This document shows positions 41,732 through 53,525 of a stretch of DNA of 64,000 bases, one piece after another. Every line of letters begins with the position of its first letter. The stretch's first letter is position 1. The position numbers were made by a program, and so were the translations under genes. The stretch comes from Capsaspora owczarzaki ATCC 30864 (lineage: Eukaryota > Opisthokonta > Filasterea): positions 384,380-448,379 of the forward strand of contig NW_011887296.1 in assembly GCF_000151315.2 (NCBI RefSeq). Reading direction: 5' to 3'. The notes beneath the pieces are model-generated. The model saw only the letters and a list, made by a program, of their open reading frames with translations, made no database searches and was not told where the DNA came from.

Positions 41732-44700
41732 CTATTGCAATTCCATTCTAGAGTTCTCAACAGGATTCGCAGGCACTACTATTGCACCGTCGGGCGCCAA
41801 ATCACTGGACTCGTCGTCGACCTCGAGTGGTGGCAAGACAATGTCGATCAAGTCTCGTAGTTGAACTGTGGGGGGGGGGGAAATGCGCAACAGCAGACGA
41901 AAGGCGAGTTGGTTGAGCAAGCAAAGAAACGATGGAGGACTGCATTTTCAACGACACAAACCCTCACCTTCGGTTTCTAGGAACGCATCTTGGCCTTCAA
42001 ACCGTCCCAACAATTGCTGGCAGATCATTAGAAAGGCAAACCGCGAGTACCGCACATGAACCATCAACTCTTGATCGCTGACAACCAGCACATGCAGCAG
42101 AGAAACTGCTTGTACAATCGATGTTAACCTGCAGGACATAGCATGCCACAGAGTGAGCTTTGTTACAACAACAGAGCAACGCTTCGCGAATCATCGCAAG
42201 TCCAAAAGATGACACACTGAGATTGTGAAAAGTGATCCAGAGGAGGCAAATGATCCATTCCAAGCTCGTATAGCACAGATTGTAGATATCTGATCAGGTG
42301 CGACATGATCTGAGGTCAAAATAAGGTGAGTTGCAGCCTTTGGCACTCCCCCCCCCTTTGCAAAGACACAATAGCCGCGGCATACCTTTTCACAACAGGG
42401 ACAAGGTTGATGCAGCATAACATCCAAGCCTCCACGTCCTTGGCCAGCGAGAACGGCAAGCAAATCAAGAATGGCAGAGCGGATGCTCCGTGCCGTGTCA
42501 ACCTCCTTAACGCTCAGAACCTCAACATCGTGCGACGCGGCCAATGGCGGCTCAATCAAACAAACGCCTATCAAATCGAGCACGCAAGGAATATAATGCT
42601 CAACGGTACACGTCCCAGAGTGGAGGAACCAGCATGGAACAATGTGGATTCGGTGGTGCGCAAGCTCGGCCAGCATATCTCGACTTCGAACAAGCGCGAC
42701 AAGAAGTTTCTGGCAACGCAGTAGAATGTCGAGCAGGCACGGTTGCGAAGCGTCCTTCTCCAACAAAATAGTTGCAGAAGATGCGTAGGATTGAACCATC
42801 CACTGCAAATGCAGCAAGTGCAACAAACGCGACACGGCTCCGGAAGTGACGAGAGGCACGAACGCTGGCAACGAGAGCGCAGGCGCATCAAACGCCAAGG
42901 CTTGGAACATTGCCAACAAGAGCGAAATGGCTCTCAAATGAATGATGCGGCACTGTTGCCAACGCCTACGCTGTTCAACCTCTGCGGTGGTTGGCGGGGC
43001 AACCGACGCCGTCGAGTTGAGCGCCGTTTCTGCAGGGCTGCTAGCTTGCAAGTAGCCAATGGTATTTGTGCACATTGAGAAAAGCACGACGAGGCGAATC
43101 AGGAGATGCTTGGGAAACTGCACGGGCCGGAAGCTCTCGTGGAGTTGCAGTACTGGTTCTCGCGTATCAGCTTCGAGGTGCTCTGCTGACTGGTGAGTTC
43201 GCTTGCGAATGCGTGTTGTACACACGAACGATTTGAGGCTCTCAAACGCCGGATGAGCGGCGAGGCTGGCAGCAGCAGCAGAAGCAGCCGCCGAAGAAGT
43301 GGATGTGGTGGTGGGCATCACGGCGTGACTGTGACCTGTTGCATGGCTCAAGACAGCCATCCGCACAACCAAACTTGACTCGAAGAGCGGTCCAAGCACT
43401 TGCAGTACGGAAAGCAAATCCTCGTCGCTCTGGATGGAATGCTCTGCTTGCGCCACAACAAGCGCAGTCTGAGCATCACGTTCGGTTTTGAGGGCGGTTT
43501 GGGCAGAAGTCGCAACTTCGTTCAGATTGGCCATGGTTGCAACAGGACTCGATTGGTCTTGAGCAAAGCTTTCAAGCATGGCTGCATTGCAGTAGCGATG
43601 AGCGGCCAATCGCTCGTCTAAAAGGGCGAGCAAATTGCACACGCCCGCCTCGGCTCGATTTGGATGCGGGGAAGCGGTCTCTTGCAGAGCGGTTGCCAGC
43701 TTGGAAGCCAACAAGAGCGAGAAATTGTCGGCTGTACTGGGCGTGGACGACGTCGCACTCGCAAGCAATGCGGGCTTGAAGCTTACGGCATCAACCGAGT
43801 GTGTGGAGAGCGGCAGCAGTCCGCTCGTGGAATAGGCGTACGGATTCAGAGTATCGAGCGACGAAGGCTGAAGCAAAGATGATACGATCGACGAGGAGGA
43901 AGAGGCAAAGAATGCAGCCAGTGTTCGTCGTTCCTGATTCTCTTGTCGTTGCGCTTCTCGCAATTTTGCGAGTGCAGCAGAAAGAATGGGGTCGACTGTC
44001 TTTGCAGAAGTTGTTGCAGCTGCAACAGCCGCAGATGGCGCAGTGGCTGGGGAGGGAGCAGCGGACGCCGCGGCCGTTGGTGGGACAGAGTCAGCACCAG
44101 CAACAGCGGCTGGCGACACAAGTCGGACCAAAGCACTGGGTTTCGAATCGGCGCGTGACTGGGAGGTGGCGGTCGTAGAAGGCCAGGCACCAGCAGAAGA
44201 GCCTGCAGCAGCTGTCGTTTTCATGGCAGCAAGCTTGGAGGTGGACGACCCAGCAGCTGCAGATGCCGGCGGCACCACGGAAGAAGCAGTACCTGAAGCA
44301 CTCAGACGGGACTTTTTGTGCTGAAAGGCAGCAGCCGCCGCAGCCGCAGCAGCAGTTGAGCGATTCGAAGTTGGCAAGAAGCCGTCGCCAGGGTAGTGCA
44401 AGCCCGTCCCACTGGCCAGCTGAGGCGCCAGTCCAGTTGGAGACGGAGTCACGAGGGTGATTGGGCGAACGTTGGCGGCAATCACCATACCAATCGGTGC
44501 AGAACTTGCCGCCGCTATGCTTCGTGCCATCTGTAGCGGGACGGCGGAGTTGGATGCAACCTGCTGGGCGTGGTCTGCGGATAACCCACCGTGTGCTGGC
44601 ACTGCTGAAGACGAGTTGAATGCAGTGCTGCCTGTCGGTGCTTTCCTGGGCGGTGCTGGTGCTGGTGCTGGTGCTGGTGCTGGTGCGGTCATGTCACCCC

Positions 44701-45141
44701 CAGCCTTCATCGATGAGCGATGTGCAGGCATCGGTTCAACGACTTCAGACTTCACAATGACAACCTGACCGGGCGTTGAGTTTGGCTGCGAGTCAAGCAG
44801 GATGACGGGCAGCGACATTGCCAGCTGCTCAAAGTCGTCGTCATCGTCCAGCGTGAAATCTGCACACACACACACAAAAGAACAAGAATTCAAAAAATCA
44901 AGTACGGCGGTGACCGCGAGTGAGTTCCTCAAAGCATACTCAAAAGCAAGTGCACGCAATATGAAACAAGACCGAAACACTAGGGTTTTGGCGGGCTTTT
45001 TTTTCGGTGGGTGAAACGCACCAAAGCTGTCCGTGGGCTTGCTTGTGGACACGGATGAGGATGGAGGGACGGTCGGTTGTTGGAGTTGGACTGGTCGAGA
45101 CGAAGGCAGATGCCGGGCAAAGGCAGACGACTGGGCAGGAC

Positions 45142-45175
<34 letters not shown>

Positions 45176-45421
45176 CACGGATGATGAGGCGAACGTGAGT
45201 GTGCTCTTGCGCGATCCAAAGCCAGTGTGCTGCTGCTGGTTGACTGGCATGGACACACCAGCACCACTGGGCAGAGGAGCAGCAGCAGCAGCGGCGGCGC
45301 CGGCGCCAGAAGAGGTGGACGTGCCGCTGCGTACGAGCGCCGGTTTGCTTGCCAAGGATGCTGGGGCGTCATCCACCGTGGCTAGGCGCATACGCTTGGC
45401 CGTGCGCTCGCCATCATCCAT
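41732..45421 (-). CDS. ATRIP-like checkpoint protein (candidate)
   Basis: Five exons: 45421-45022, 44859-42386, 42309-42167, 42128-41968 and 41865-41732. They join exactly (3312 bases, about 1103 residues). The splice between exons 1 and 2 creates DSFDFTLDDDDDFEQLA. This resembles the acidic RPA-binding motif near the N-terminus of ATRIP (DFTADDLEELD in animals). The remainder has long Ala/Ser/Pro-rich tracts, a short possible coiled coil (LAKLREAQRQENQERR) and a Leu-rich helical C-terminal half. That half could be the HEAT-like part that binds ATR, but I found no single diagnostic motif there. ATRIP recruits ATR kinase to RPA-coated DNA. The alternative is an unrelated large protein with an acidic RPA-type motif. 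The upstream TTG extension to 45442 is ignored. Confidence 0.5.
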
Positions 45422-46260
45422 GTGTATGGGCGTGTGCTGCAATCAAACAATCCACGAGAATCGCTCTGGCTGCCCAGCTTGTCGGTCTCTCACGCAGTTC
45501 GAGTGGTTGTCTCAGACGTTGCGACCACGAAAAATCAACGAACAAAACACAGAGTGTAGACTGCGTCCGCTCTCTTCATGAACATGTCCAATCTGGATTC
45601 ACGTGGCATGTGGTCAACCCAACGGTACTTTACACAAGTTGATCAAGTATCAAAGAAAGCATAAACACCACGCAAGCTATGTCACTGCGCATGAACAACC
45701 CTCGTCCATCCATTTCCTTGTGGCGTTAGGTACAAGTATATCCGACGTAAAGCCTTTCGAATATCACCTCTCGGGCAAAACTGCTGGGTCCAACTTGAAC
45801 TTGCCAGCCCTCGCGCATTTGTAGGTGGATGGGATGACCCGCTGGCCAAATTGTCGCAAGGGCGAGGTTCGAATCGACGAAAGTCGGCTGCACAGCACAT
45901 TCGTACTGAACATCACTGTTTTGACTCGGCACTTTGCAAAATCGTGCTCGGCACTCATGCTCATAGTCTGTGAACAAACGGAGCGGGAGACACGACAGAT
46001 CCTGCACAAAAAAAAAACCAAAAAAAAAACCCCGATCACATTGATCAAGCTTTGGACAAATGGTGGAAACGAAACTACATGATATCAAATTGGGAGAAAT
46101 ACGAAAAGGACGACAAATCAAAAACAAAGCGGACTTCAGACAACAACTTAAAATGCTTGCAGCAAAACGCCCGAATTGATCAAAACTGCCACCCTTCTCT
46201 TTGATTGATCAAGATACAAAATGGGGGCGGGGGGAACCGGCAGGGGGGAACGACAACGCT
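45422..46260. other. Intergenic with one possible exon
   Basis: On the minus strand an acceptor-like TTTTGTGCAG near 46000 is followed by about 270 open bases (45730-45998) in two frames. I found no partner exon or family. Otherwise there are only A-rich runs (46008-46030). Confidence 0.3.
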
Positions 46261-49159
46261 TTAGTCGACCTCCTCCATCTTGCTCTCACCAGCGTCCGAG
46301 GCGAGCGGGGGAACGTCGTCGACGGGGGCGGCAGCCGACGAGTCGTCCTCGTCAATGTTCAGGCCAAGCTTGATCATGCGGTGGATGCGGGTCGAGAACG
46401 AGGCGGGGTCGTCGAGGGAGAAGCCAGAGGCGAGGAGGGAGGTCTCGTAGAGGAGGACGACAAGGTCCTTGAGGGTCTTGTCGTTCTTGTCCTCGTTAGC
46501 CTTGATCTTGAGGTTCTTGATGATCGAGTTGTCGGGGTTGATCTCCATGGTCTTCTTGGAAGCCATGTACGAGGCCATGGACGAGTCACGGAGGGCCTGA
46601 GCCTTCATGATGCGCTCCATGTTGGCAGTCCAGCCAAACTGGCCGGTAACGAGCACGCAGGGCGAGGCAACAATGCGGTTGGACACGGTGACCTTCTCGA
46701 CGCGGTCGCCAAGAATGTCCTTGATGGCCTTGCAGAGCGACTCAAACTCGACCTTCTGGTCCTCGATGCGCTTCTTCTCGTCGTCGTCCTCGTCGAGCTC
46801 AAGGCCCTCCTTGGTGACAGAGACGAGCTTCTTGCCCTCGTACTCCTTGAGTTGTTGGACGGCGTACTCGTCAATGGGGTCAATCATGTAGAGGACCTCG
46901 TAGCCCTTGGCCTTGACGCGCTCGACGAAGGGCGAGTTGGCGACAACGCTCTTGGACTCGCCGGTAATGTAGTAGATGACCTTCTGCTTCTCGGGCATGC
47001 GCTCAGTGTACTCCTTGAGGGAGGTGAAGTCGTCGCCAGACTTGGACGAGAAGTAGCGGAGGAGCTCGGCGAGCTTGGCGCGGTTTTGGGAATCTTCGTG
47101 GATGCCAAGCTTGAGGTTCTTGCCAAAGTTCTCGTAGAACTTCTTGTAGTCCTCCTTGTCCTCGGCAATCTCGGTGAAGAGCTCGAGGCACTTCTTGATA
47201 ATGTTCTTCTTGATAACCTTGAGGATCTTGGACTGCTGGAGGGTCTCGCGAGAAATGTTCAGGGGCAAGTCCTCAGAGTCGACAACACCCTTGACAAAGT
47301 TGAGGTACTCGGGAATGAGGTCCTCGCAGTTGTCCATGATGAAGACGCGGCGGACGTAGAGCTTGATGTTGTTGGGCTTCTTCTTGTTCTCAAACATGTC
47401 GAAGGGCGCGCGCTTGGGAACAAAGAGCAGTGCCTTGAACTCGAGCTGACCCTCAACCGAGAAGTGCTTGACAGCGAGGTGCTCCTCCCAGTCGTTGGTG
47501 AGCTGCTTGTAGAAGGCAGCGTACTCGTCCTTGGTGATGTCGTCGGGGTTGCGAGTCCAGATCGGCTTGGTCTTGTTGAGCTCCTCGAGCTCGAGGACAG
47601 ACTCCTTGACCTTCTTCTTCTCGGCCTTCTTGCCGTCCTTCTCCTCGTCCTCGACCTCCTCAACGGCGGCCTCGTCGTCCTTCTTCTCGGCAGACTCGTC
47701 GTCCTCAATCTCCTTCTCAACCTCCTTCTGGACGTGCAGGTAGATGGGGTAGCCAATGAACTGCGAGTGCTTCTTGACAATGTCCTTGATGCGCTTCTCC
47801 TCGAGGTTCTCGAGCTGGTCCTCCTTGAGGTGGAGAATCATGGCAGAGCCGCGGCCAAGACGGGGGCCGTCAGTGTCGACGGCAATGGTGAACGAGCCAC
47901 CAGCAGTGGACTCCCAGATGTACTGCTCGTCGTCGTTGTGCTTGGTAATAACGGTCACCTTGTCGGCAACAAGGTAGGCAGAGTAGAAACCGACACCAAA
48001 CTGGCCAATCATGCTAATGTCAGCGCCAGCCTCAAGCGCCTCCATGAACTGCTTGGTGCCCGAGCGAGCGATCGTGCCGAGGTTGTTGACGAGGTCGGCC
48101 TTGGTCATGCCGATACCAGTGTCGCGGATGGTGAGCGTCTTCTTCTCCTTGTCGGGGATGAGCTCAATCTTGAGCTCCTTCTGGCTCTCAAGCTTGGACG
48201 CGTCAGTGAGCGACTGGTAGCGGATCTTGTCGAGGGCCTGTGTTTCAATGGATGGTGAAGGGTGAGTGTTGGTTGACATCCAAACGAAATCGAAATCGAA
48301 ATCGAAGGAGCAAGAAGAAGAAGAAGAACAAGAAAAAAAAAAAAAAAAAAAAGAACGAAAACTGTGCAAGTGAAACTGAGCAAATCGAGCTGGCACGTGC
48401 GGCATTGGTCACGTCGTCTGCCACTCGAACACCAACCACTTGAATAGAAAAGCGAGCGCAAGAATGCAAACGAAAGCACACCCAGGGGAAAAAAAAAAAA
48501 AAGGCAGCAGGAGCAGAAACTCGAAAAAAAAGAAAAACAAAAAAGAGTCACAGAAGGCGATGGAAGGCCGTGGAAGGAATTGGAAACAACACGAAAACTG
48601 TGTTTCTTGGCGATGAGAGCGCGCGTTTGCAGAGCGTCAAAGACCAACCCCCAGGCACTCCCCGTTGCCGCGTCATGAAGAAGGAAGCGCGAGTGCGAAA
48701 TGAAGCGCATTCAGCGCAGGAAAACGCCACCCGAAAGCCAGCAAAAAAAGCAAAAAAAAAAAGCAAAAAAAAGCACATGGACGATTTCGAGATCTTTCAA
48801 CCAAACGAGTCGTTCAACAAGCGCACTTACATCCGAGGCGTTCGAGATGAGCTCACGAAGGTAGATCTCCTTGTTCGAGTAGAACGCGTTGACAATAAGG
48901 GACATAAGCTGAGCAATCTGTGTGCAGCAACATCAAGAAAAAAAAATCACAGAATAAAAAAAAAAAAAAAAAAAAACGTCAGTGTTCAATTTCATCTCGT
49001 TTTGCTGCACGGCGCACTTTGCGCGAAGCGTTCAAAGCCGAGCAGTCCATCACTCCAAAAAACCCCCAGTGTGAAACCAAAACAATGCCAAGCAAGCAAA
49101 CAACCACATCTCGAAAAGCGAAAGCGCACCTCAGCCTGGAAGTGGTAGGTTTCCGCCAT
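46261..49159 (-). CDS. Cytosolic heat shock protein Hsp90
   Basis: ATP-dependent chaperone for kinases, receptors and transcription factors. There are three exons: 49159-49130 ([10 protein letters not shown]), 48917-48831 and 48237-46261, giving 697 residues. The N-terminal ATPase has [15 protein letters not shown], joined across the intron to [10 protein letters not shown], then DTGIGM and [16 protein letters not shown] charged Glu/Lys linker follows, then the middle domain ([30 protein letters not shown]). The C-terminus is MEEVD, the TPR co-chaperone motif that marks cytosolic Hsp90. Strong codon bias (Lys almost only AAG, Asp/Leu C-ending) suggests high expression. The 49159 ATG is supported by [10 protein letters not shown], as in other Hsp90s. 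Confidence 0.97.
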
Positions 49160-49609
49160 TGTTGTTAGCTGTTTGGAAAAAAAAACGAAACAAAAATTGG
49201 AGTGAGGATGAATGGAGAAAATGCTTGTTTTGGATGGCTTTTCTTTAAAAACCGCTCTCAGCATGGAAGCGTCTAGAAGCCCCGCGCTTTTGTTTTGTTT
49301 GATTTTGTGTGCGGAAGAATCGAGACCAACACAGCCAAAAGCCGTCCACCTTCAAGAATAGCAATGGTCGAGTTTGGAGAAAGAGGTGGAACAAAATGGA
49401 ACAAAATGTCCAAAAGCAAGAACAACATCGGATTGTCAATTGCACAGTGCACAAACTCGCACGCCCACGAATGGACGGCAGAAAAAAAACCTCACAACAA
49501 CGACACCACAACGACGCACAACCAGCAGGAAATACGGACGCAAAGCCATGCAAGAGGGAGACCAGAAACGAACAAAATATCAAATCAGTCGTCTGCTGTC
49601 ATCTGCCGT
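49160..49609. other. Hsp90 promoter side and 3' flank of the MAGUK gene
   Basis: 450 bases without a gene. I looked for perfect heat-shock elements (GAAnnTTCnnGAA) and found none convincing; GAAGCGTCTAGAA at about 49266-49278 has wrong spacing. Confidence 0.5.
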
Positions 49610-52231
49610 TTACTTGCTTGCAGCGGGCACTGGCGCCCAGAAAGGCTCCTTGTCTGCTTGTGCCACGAGCTGCTTGACGGACTCGTAGGTGGCGGAAAAG
49701 TCTGCGTTGACCACCGTCGCGTCAAAGAAGAAGCCAACGTTGCGGTCGATGCGGTCGCTGGCCTTGACGACTTCTTGGAGCTTCTCCTTGGCAATCTCGG
49801 GGTTCTTTTTTGCCAAGACATCTGTGTTGGATGTTTGGGTTGGCACCACAATGAGAAAAAGTCAATACCAACAACAACCACACAGACACAAAAAAAAAAA
49901 ATCAAACATCCCAACGAAAAGCGCAAAACGTACCAACAGATGGGGGCTGCACAAACAGCACAAACGGGTAAGGCTTGATGAGCTGGAGCTGTCCAAGGGC
50001 ATGGGGATGCACCTCGAGCAGGACAGTCTTGCCGGCATCGATAAGCTTTTGGACCGATGAGACGTGCGTGCCATACAAGTTGTCCTTGTACTCGCCATGC
50101 TCAATGAACTTCTTCTCAGCAATGTCCTTGGTCATGACATCCTTGCTCGAGAAGTAGTATTCGCGGCCTTCCTGTTCGTTCTCTCGAGGTGCGCGGGAAG
50201 TGTCTGTTCAAAGCGAAATCAAATGCAAGTTGAGTGAAGAGTGCAAAGCAGAGCACGCAACCAAACAAAAAAAGGGGGGGGGGGCGAGACTCACGAGGAA
50301 CAACAGTGGACAGCTGGCCAGAGAATTCGCCCAACAGCTTGCGACGGATTTCGCTCTTGCCAACACCATCCGTGCCAACAATGACGAATGGTCGCTTGCG
50401 GCCAGCGGCCGGCTGTTGCAGCTCCACAGTCTCGTAGAAGCCGAGGTTGCCAGTTTCGTCGACTAAGCGGGAGAGCAACCAAAAGTGTGCGTGAGAATCA
50501 TCGACAGCCATTGGAAAAAAAAAAAAAACCACCCAACAACAAAAAAGTGCTCCTTCCCCACCACCCCGAAAAAACACTCACCGTCCTTCGACTTGGAGGT
50601 GGCAATATACATGGACTGGTTGCGCATGGCAAGGGCTTTGCTGTCCTTCTTGCGGAAGCTGGCGTTCGAGTCAGAGCCATCGTCGTCGCCGCCGGCGCCG
50701 TTGGCAGCCGCAGAGTCGCGCGATTGGGCGTTGCGCAGGGCAATGACCTTGGCCCGTCGGACCTCCTGCAGGGGGAGCGAAGGAATGAGGCCAATCTTGG
50801 TGGTGCCATATCGGCGCGCTTGCCACCAGTTCTCGTCGTCCATATTGAGGATTTCGAGCACCTCGCGACGCTTGAAGGCGAGCATCGCGTCCACGCAGGG
50901 GGTGAGCTCGTCCTTGGCGGGGACGTACTCAAACTGCGCGCGCACAGTGCGCTTGATCTCAAGCGGAGGCGGCGTTGGGCCGTTGTCTGTCTGCGCCGAA
51001 CGCAGTCGGAACGACACAATGCCCGTCGCGCCCTTGATGAGCGAAACAACCTGTTCCACCGACTTTTTAGAAATGTCCTGGTCGTTGACGGCCAGAATCT
51101 CGTCACCGGGCGTCAGCAGACCACTGTTAGCAGCAGCGCCGCCAAGCATGAGACGCGCAACATAGATGCGGCCGTTCACCTCGGCGACCGTGGCGCCGAA
51201 CGACTGACCGACATTCTTTTCGATGCGGACTGTCTTGATCGGAACCTCGGCGGGNNNNNNNNNNNNNNNNNNNNNNNNNNNNNNNNNNNNNNNNNNNNNN
51301 NNNNNNNNNNNNNNNNNNNNNNNNNNNNNNNNNNNNNNNNNNNNNNNNNNNNNNGCAGCACAGAGCAGCGCGCGGAGCAGCAGGAGTGACAGTCTTTACC
51401 ACAGCAGCAACAGGGGCGGCAACGACAGCAGCAGCAGCAGCGACAGGAGCGGCAACAGCAACCGGGGCGGGAGCGGGAGCGGGAACGGGTGCAGGTGCAG
51501 GTGCAGGTGCAGGCGTGGGAATGACAATCGGAGTCGGGACGGCAGAGATGCGCTTGCTCTCCGCGGGCACGTCAGCAATCTGAATAATGATGCGGGGCTT
51601 GCTGGTGTCGGCCGTAAAGTCCTTGTTGGCGATCTTGTCGTGCGCCATGACAGCCGACAGGAACTGGGGCGTGCTGAGCAGCGCACGCACCGCTTCGATC
51701 TGCGCGCCAGACTTGCCTGCAAGCGTCTCGGTCAAAAAGTCCTTGACGAGCGTGAGCGCGTTGTTGGTCGACGGAGCCAGGCTCTGCTTGCCATGCGCGC
51801 CGACCTGCTGGTGGATGTCGTACAGCGCCTGGAAGCGAGGGCTGGTCAGGTGCGACTTGAGCGAGGCCTCGTCCACGCCACCCAACTGGCCCTTGTACTG
51901 GTCGAGGAGGGCGACCACGGCCGTGAGCGAGTTTTCTGTGTCAGGATTTTTTTCAAGCGGAAGATGAGCGCAAGAATCAAAATGACAAAAAAAAAAAAAA
52001 AGACAAAAAAAGGCAAAAATTTAAATCAAAAAAAAAAAAAAAGCGGTTGGAATGATAAAAAGAAAAAAGAAAAAAAAAAAAAAGGCCCCAACGCAACCTC
52101 GTGTGAACGAACGAGACATCGACAGCAACGATGGGGTCTGCCACAAAGTGAACAACCAGCAATTTGCAGCAAGAGCGGGCACACGCGGCGTCGCTCGAGG
52201 AGTGGATTCAAGACGCGATCCCTGCCAAAAA

Positions 52232-52263
<32 letters not shown>

Positions 52264-52877
52264 GGATTTGGATTTTTTTTTTTTTTTTTTTTTGTTTTGT
52301 GCTCGACTGTTTGGGAAAAACCGCATTGCGGGACGCATCGTGCCGATGGAAGAGCGAAAAGAGCGATGACACAACAGCGCCCGACTTTGCTCCCTCCGAC
52401 TCTCGTTCGAGGCGCTCCATCGGCCCGCGGATGCTCGTTCAACGTGAATGTGGGGCGTGATTGGATTTTTTTTTTTTTTGTGTGTGTTGCTGGGATTGCA
52501 TTGAGCCAAGACGCGAGATCTCGCTTTTGCTGCGCCGCGCTCTCCCACCGACAGTGGCCAACAGAGCCCCACTTTCCCGAGAGACTCAAGAGCGAGCAGT
52601 CTACCACAGTCCGTGGTGGATGGTCGTCGATGTTGCTCTAGGGCAGCGATGGGGAAAGAAAAAAAGGCAGCCAACGAAAAAAAAAAAAAAAAAAAAACGA
52701 GAAAAAAAAAAAAGCCGGCTAGACTGCGGCGGCGAAATGTTGCTCCGCCCTGACGACGCGCACTTGTTCAGCAGCACTCGCGCACTGCTCACGACGAGGA
52801 GCGATGCCGAGGCGATCGAGTGGTGCAGGGGATCGCGAGCGCGAGGAAGGCACCAGAGCACACTCACCTTGAGACAT
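49610..52877 (-). CDS. MPP/p55-type MAGUK scaffold (L27-L27-PDZ-SH3-GK)
   Basis: A membrane-associated guanylate-kinase homologue, in animals a polarity and junction scaffold. The exons are 52877-52868 (ATG plus seven bases), 51935-50582 (interrupted by a 100-N gap), 50462-50295, 50203-49934 and 49821-49610. Two L27-like helices come first (AVVALLDQYKGQL, SPRFQALYDIH; ALTLVKDFLTE, TPQFLSAVMAHDKI). Next are an Ala/Pro linker, a PDZ domain (VRIEKNVGQSFGATV, PGDEILAVND), an SH3 (VRAQFEYVPAKDEL, DENWWQARR) and the GK domain (RPFVIVGTDGVGKSE, VPHTSRAPRENEQEGREYYF). The domain order is that of the MPP family. Frame is lost across the N gap, so the number of missing bases differs from 100 modulo 3. 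Which MPP paralog it is closest to cannot be told. Confidence 0.92.
51255..51354. other. Assembly gap (100 N)
   Basis: Exactly 100 N inside exon 2 of the MAGUK gene, in the Ala/Pro-rich linker between L27 and PDZ. The flank is a GCA/GCAG-rich repeat-like sequence, a likely cause of the gap. Confidence 0.99.
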
Positions 52878-53525
52878 TGTGACTTTTGAATTCAAAGAGA
52901 AAGAAAAAAAAAAGCAAAAAAAATGAATGATTTTTTGGTTTTTGAAAAAGCGCAAAACCCCCCCCCCCAATGATGTGATGTTGTCTCACTCGTGAGCTTT
53001 TGGGTCGGGATGGAGCAACATGCGAGTGCCATTGCGATTTTGCGACATGGTTGGACCAGGAGAGCTGTCGGCTGATTCAGAAGAGCGAGAGCGAGAGACG
53101 TGTTTTTTTTTTTTTTTTTTTTTTGGGTTGACAGTCGACCAAATTTGGCTCGTCTGCAGACATCACTGCTCAAAGCACGAGGGACACCTCAGCTCCTGAG
53201 CCTCAGAATACAACAACCCTTGCTCGAATCGAGTAACTTTCAACTTGTTTATTTTTGTTTTGTTTTTGTCGTTTTGTACGACCTCGAACATTTTGTCAAA
53301 AATCGTAAAAAAAAAAATAAAAAAAAATTCACAGCTTGGATTTCTCACCCGGCAAATCACACAAAAGGGGGTGATCGCGGTGGCCGTGCAAAAACCAAAC
53401 CACCAGCAGCTGTAGAGCATGGAGGGTTAGACATCAAGTGTCTGTCAAAAGTAGCAGCACAACACACATCCAAAACAACCGAAAAAACACAAAAGAAGAC
53501 AAAAGAGAAGACAAGGGCTCGGACT
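52878..53525. other. MAGUK promoter region and eIF1 3' flank
   Basis: No gene seen. Contains homopolymer runs (T at 53102-53124, C at 52960-52969). Confidence 0.5.

Noticed and set aside
45855-45885. GGTTCGAATC resembling a tRNA T-loop
   Set aside because: The flanks do not form a T stem or an acceptor stem; it lies within an unassigned open stretch.
46201-48258. 685-codon open frame antisense to Hsp90
   Set aside because: It mirrors the strongly biased Hsp90 codons (Leu/Val/Glu-rich translation, no family motif). The minus strand is unmistakable Hsp90, so this is a codon-bias shadow.
49260-49280. Possible heat-shock element upstream of Hsp90
   Set aside because: The GAA and TTC-like units do not have the required 5-base spacing; not reported as a site.
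50388-51389. Long plus-strand frame across the MAGUK gene and the N gap
   Set aside because: It crosses introns of the real gene and the gap; it has no motif and depends on the artificial N length.
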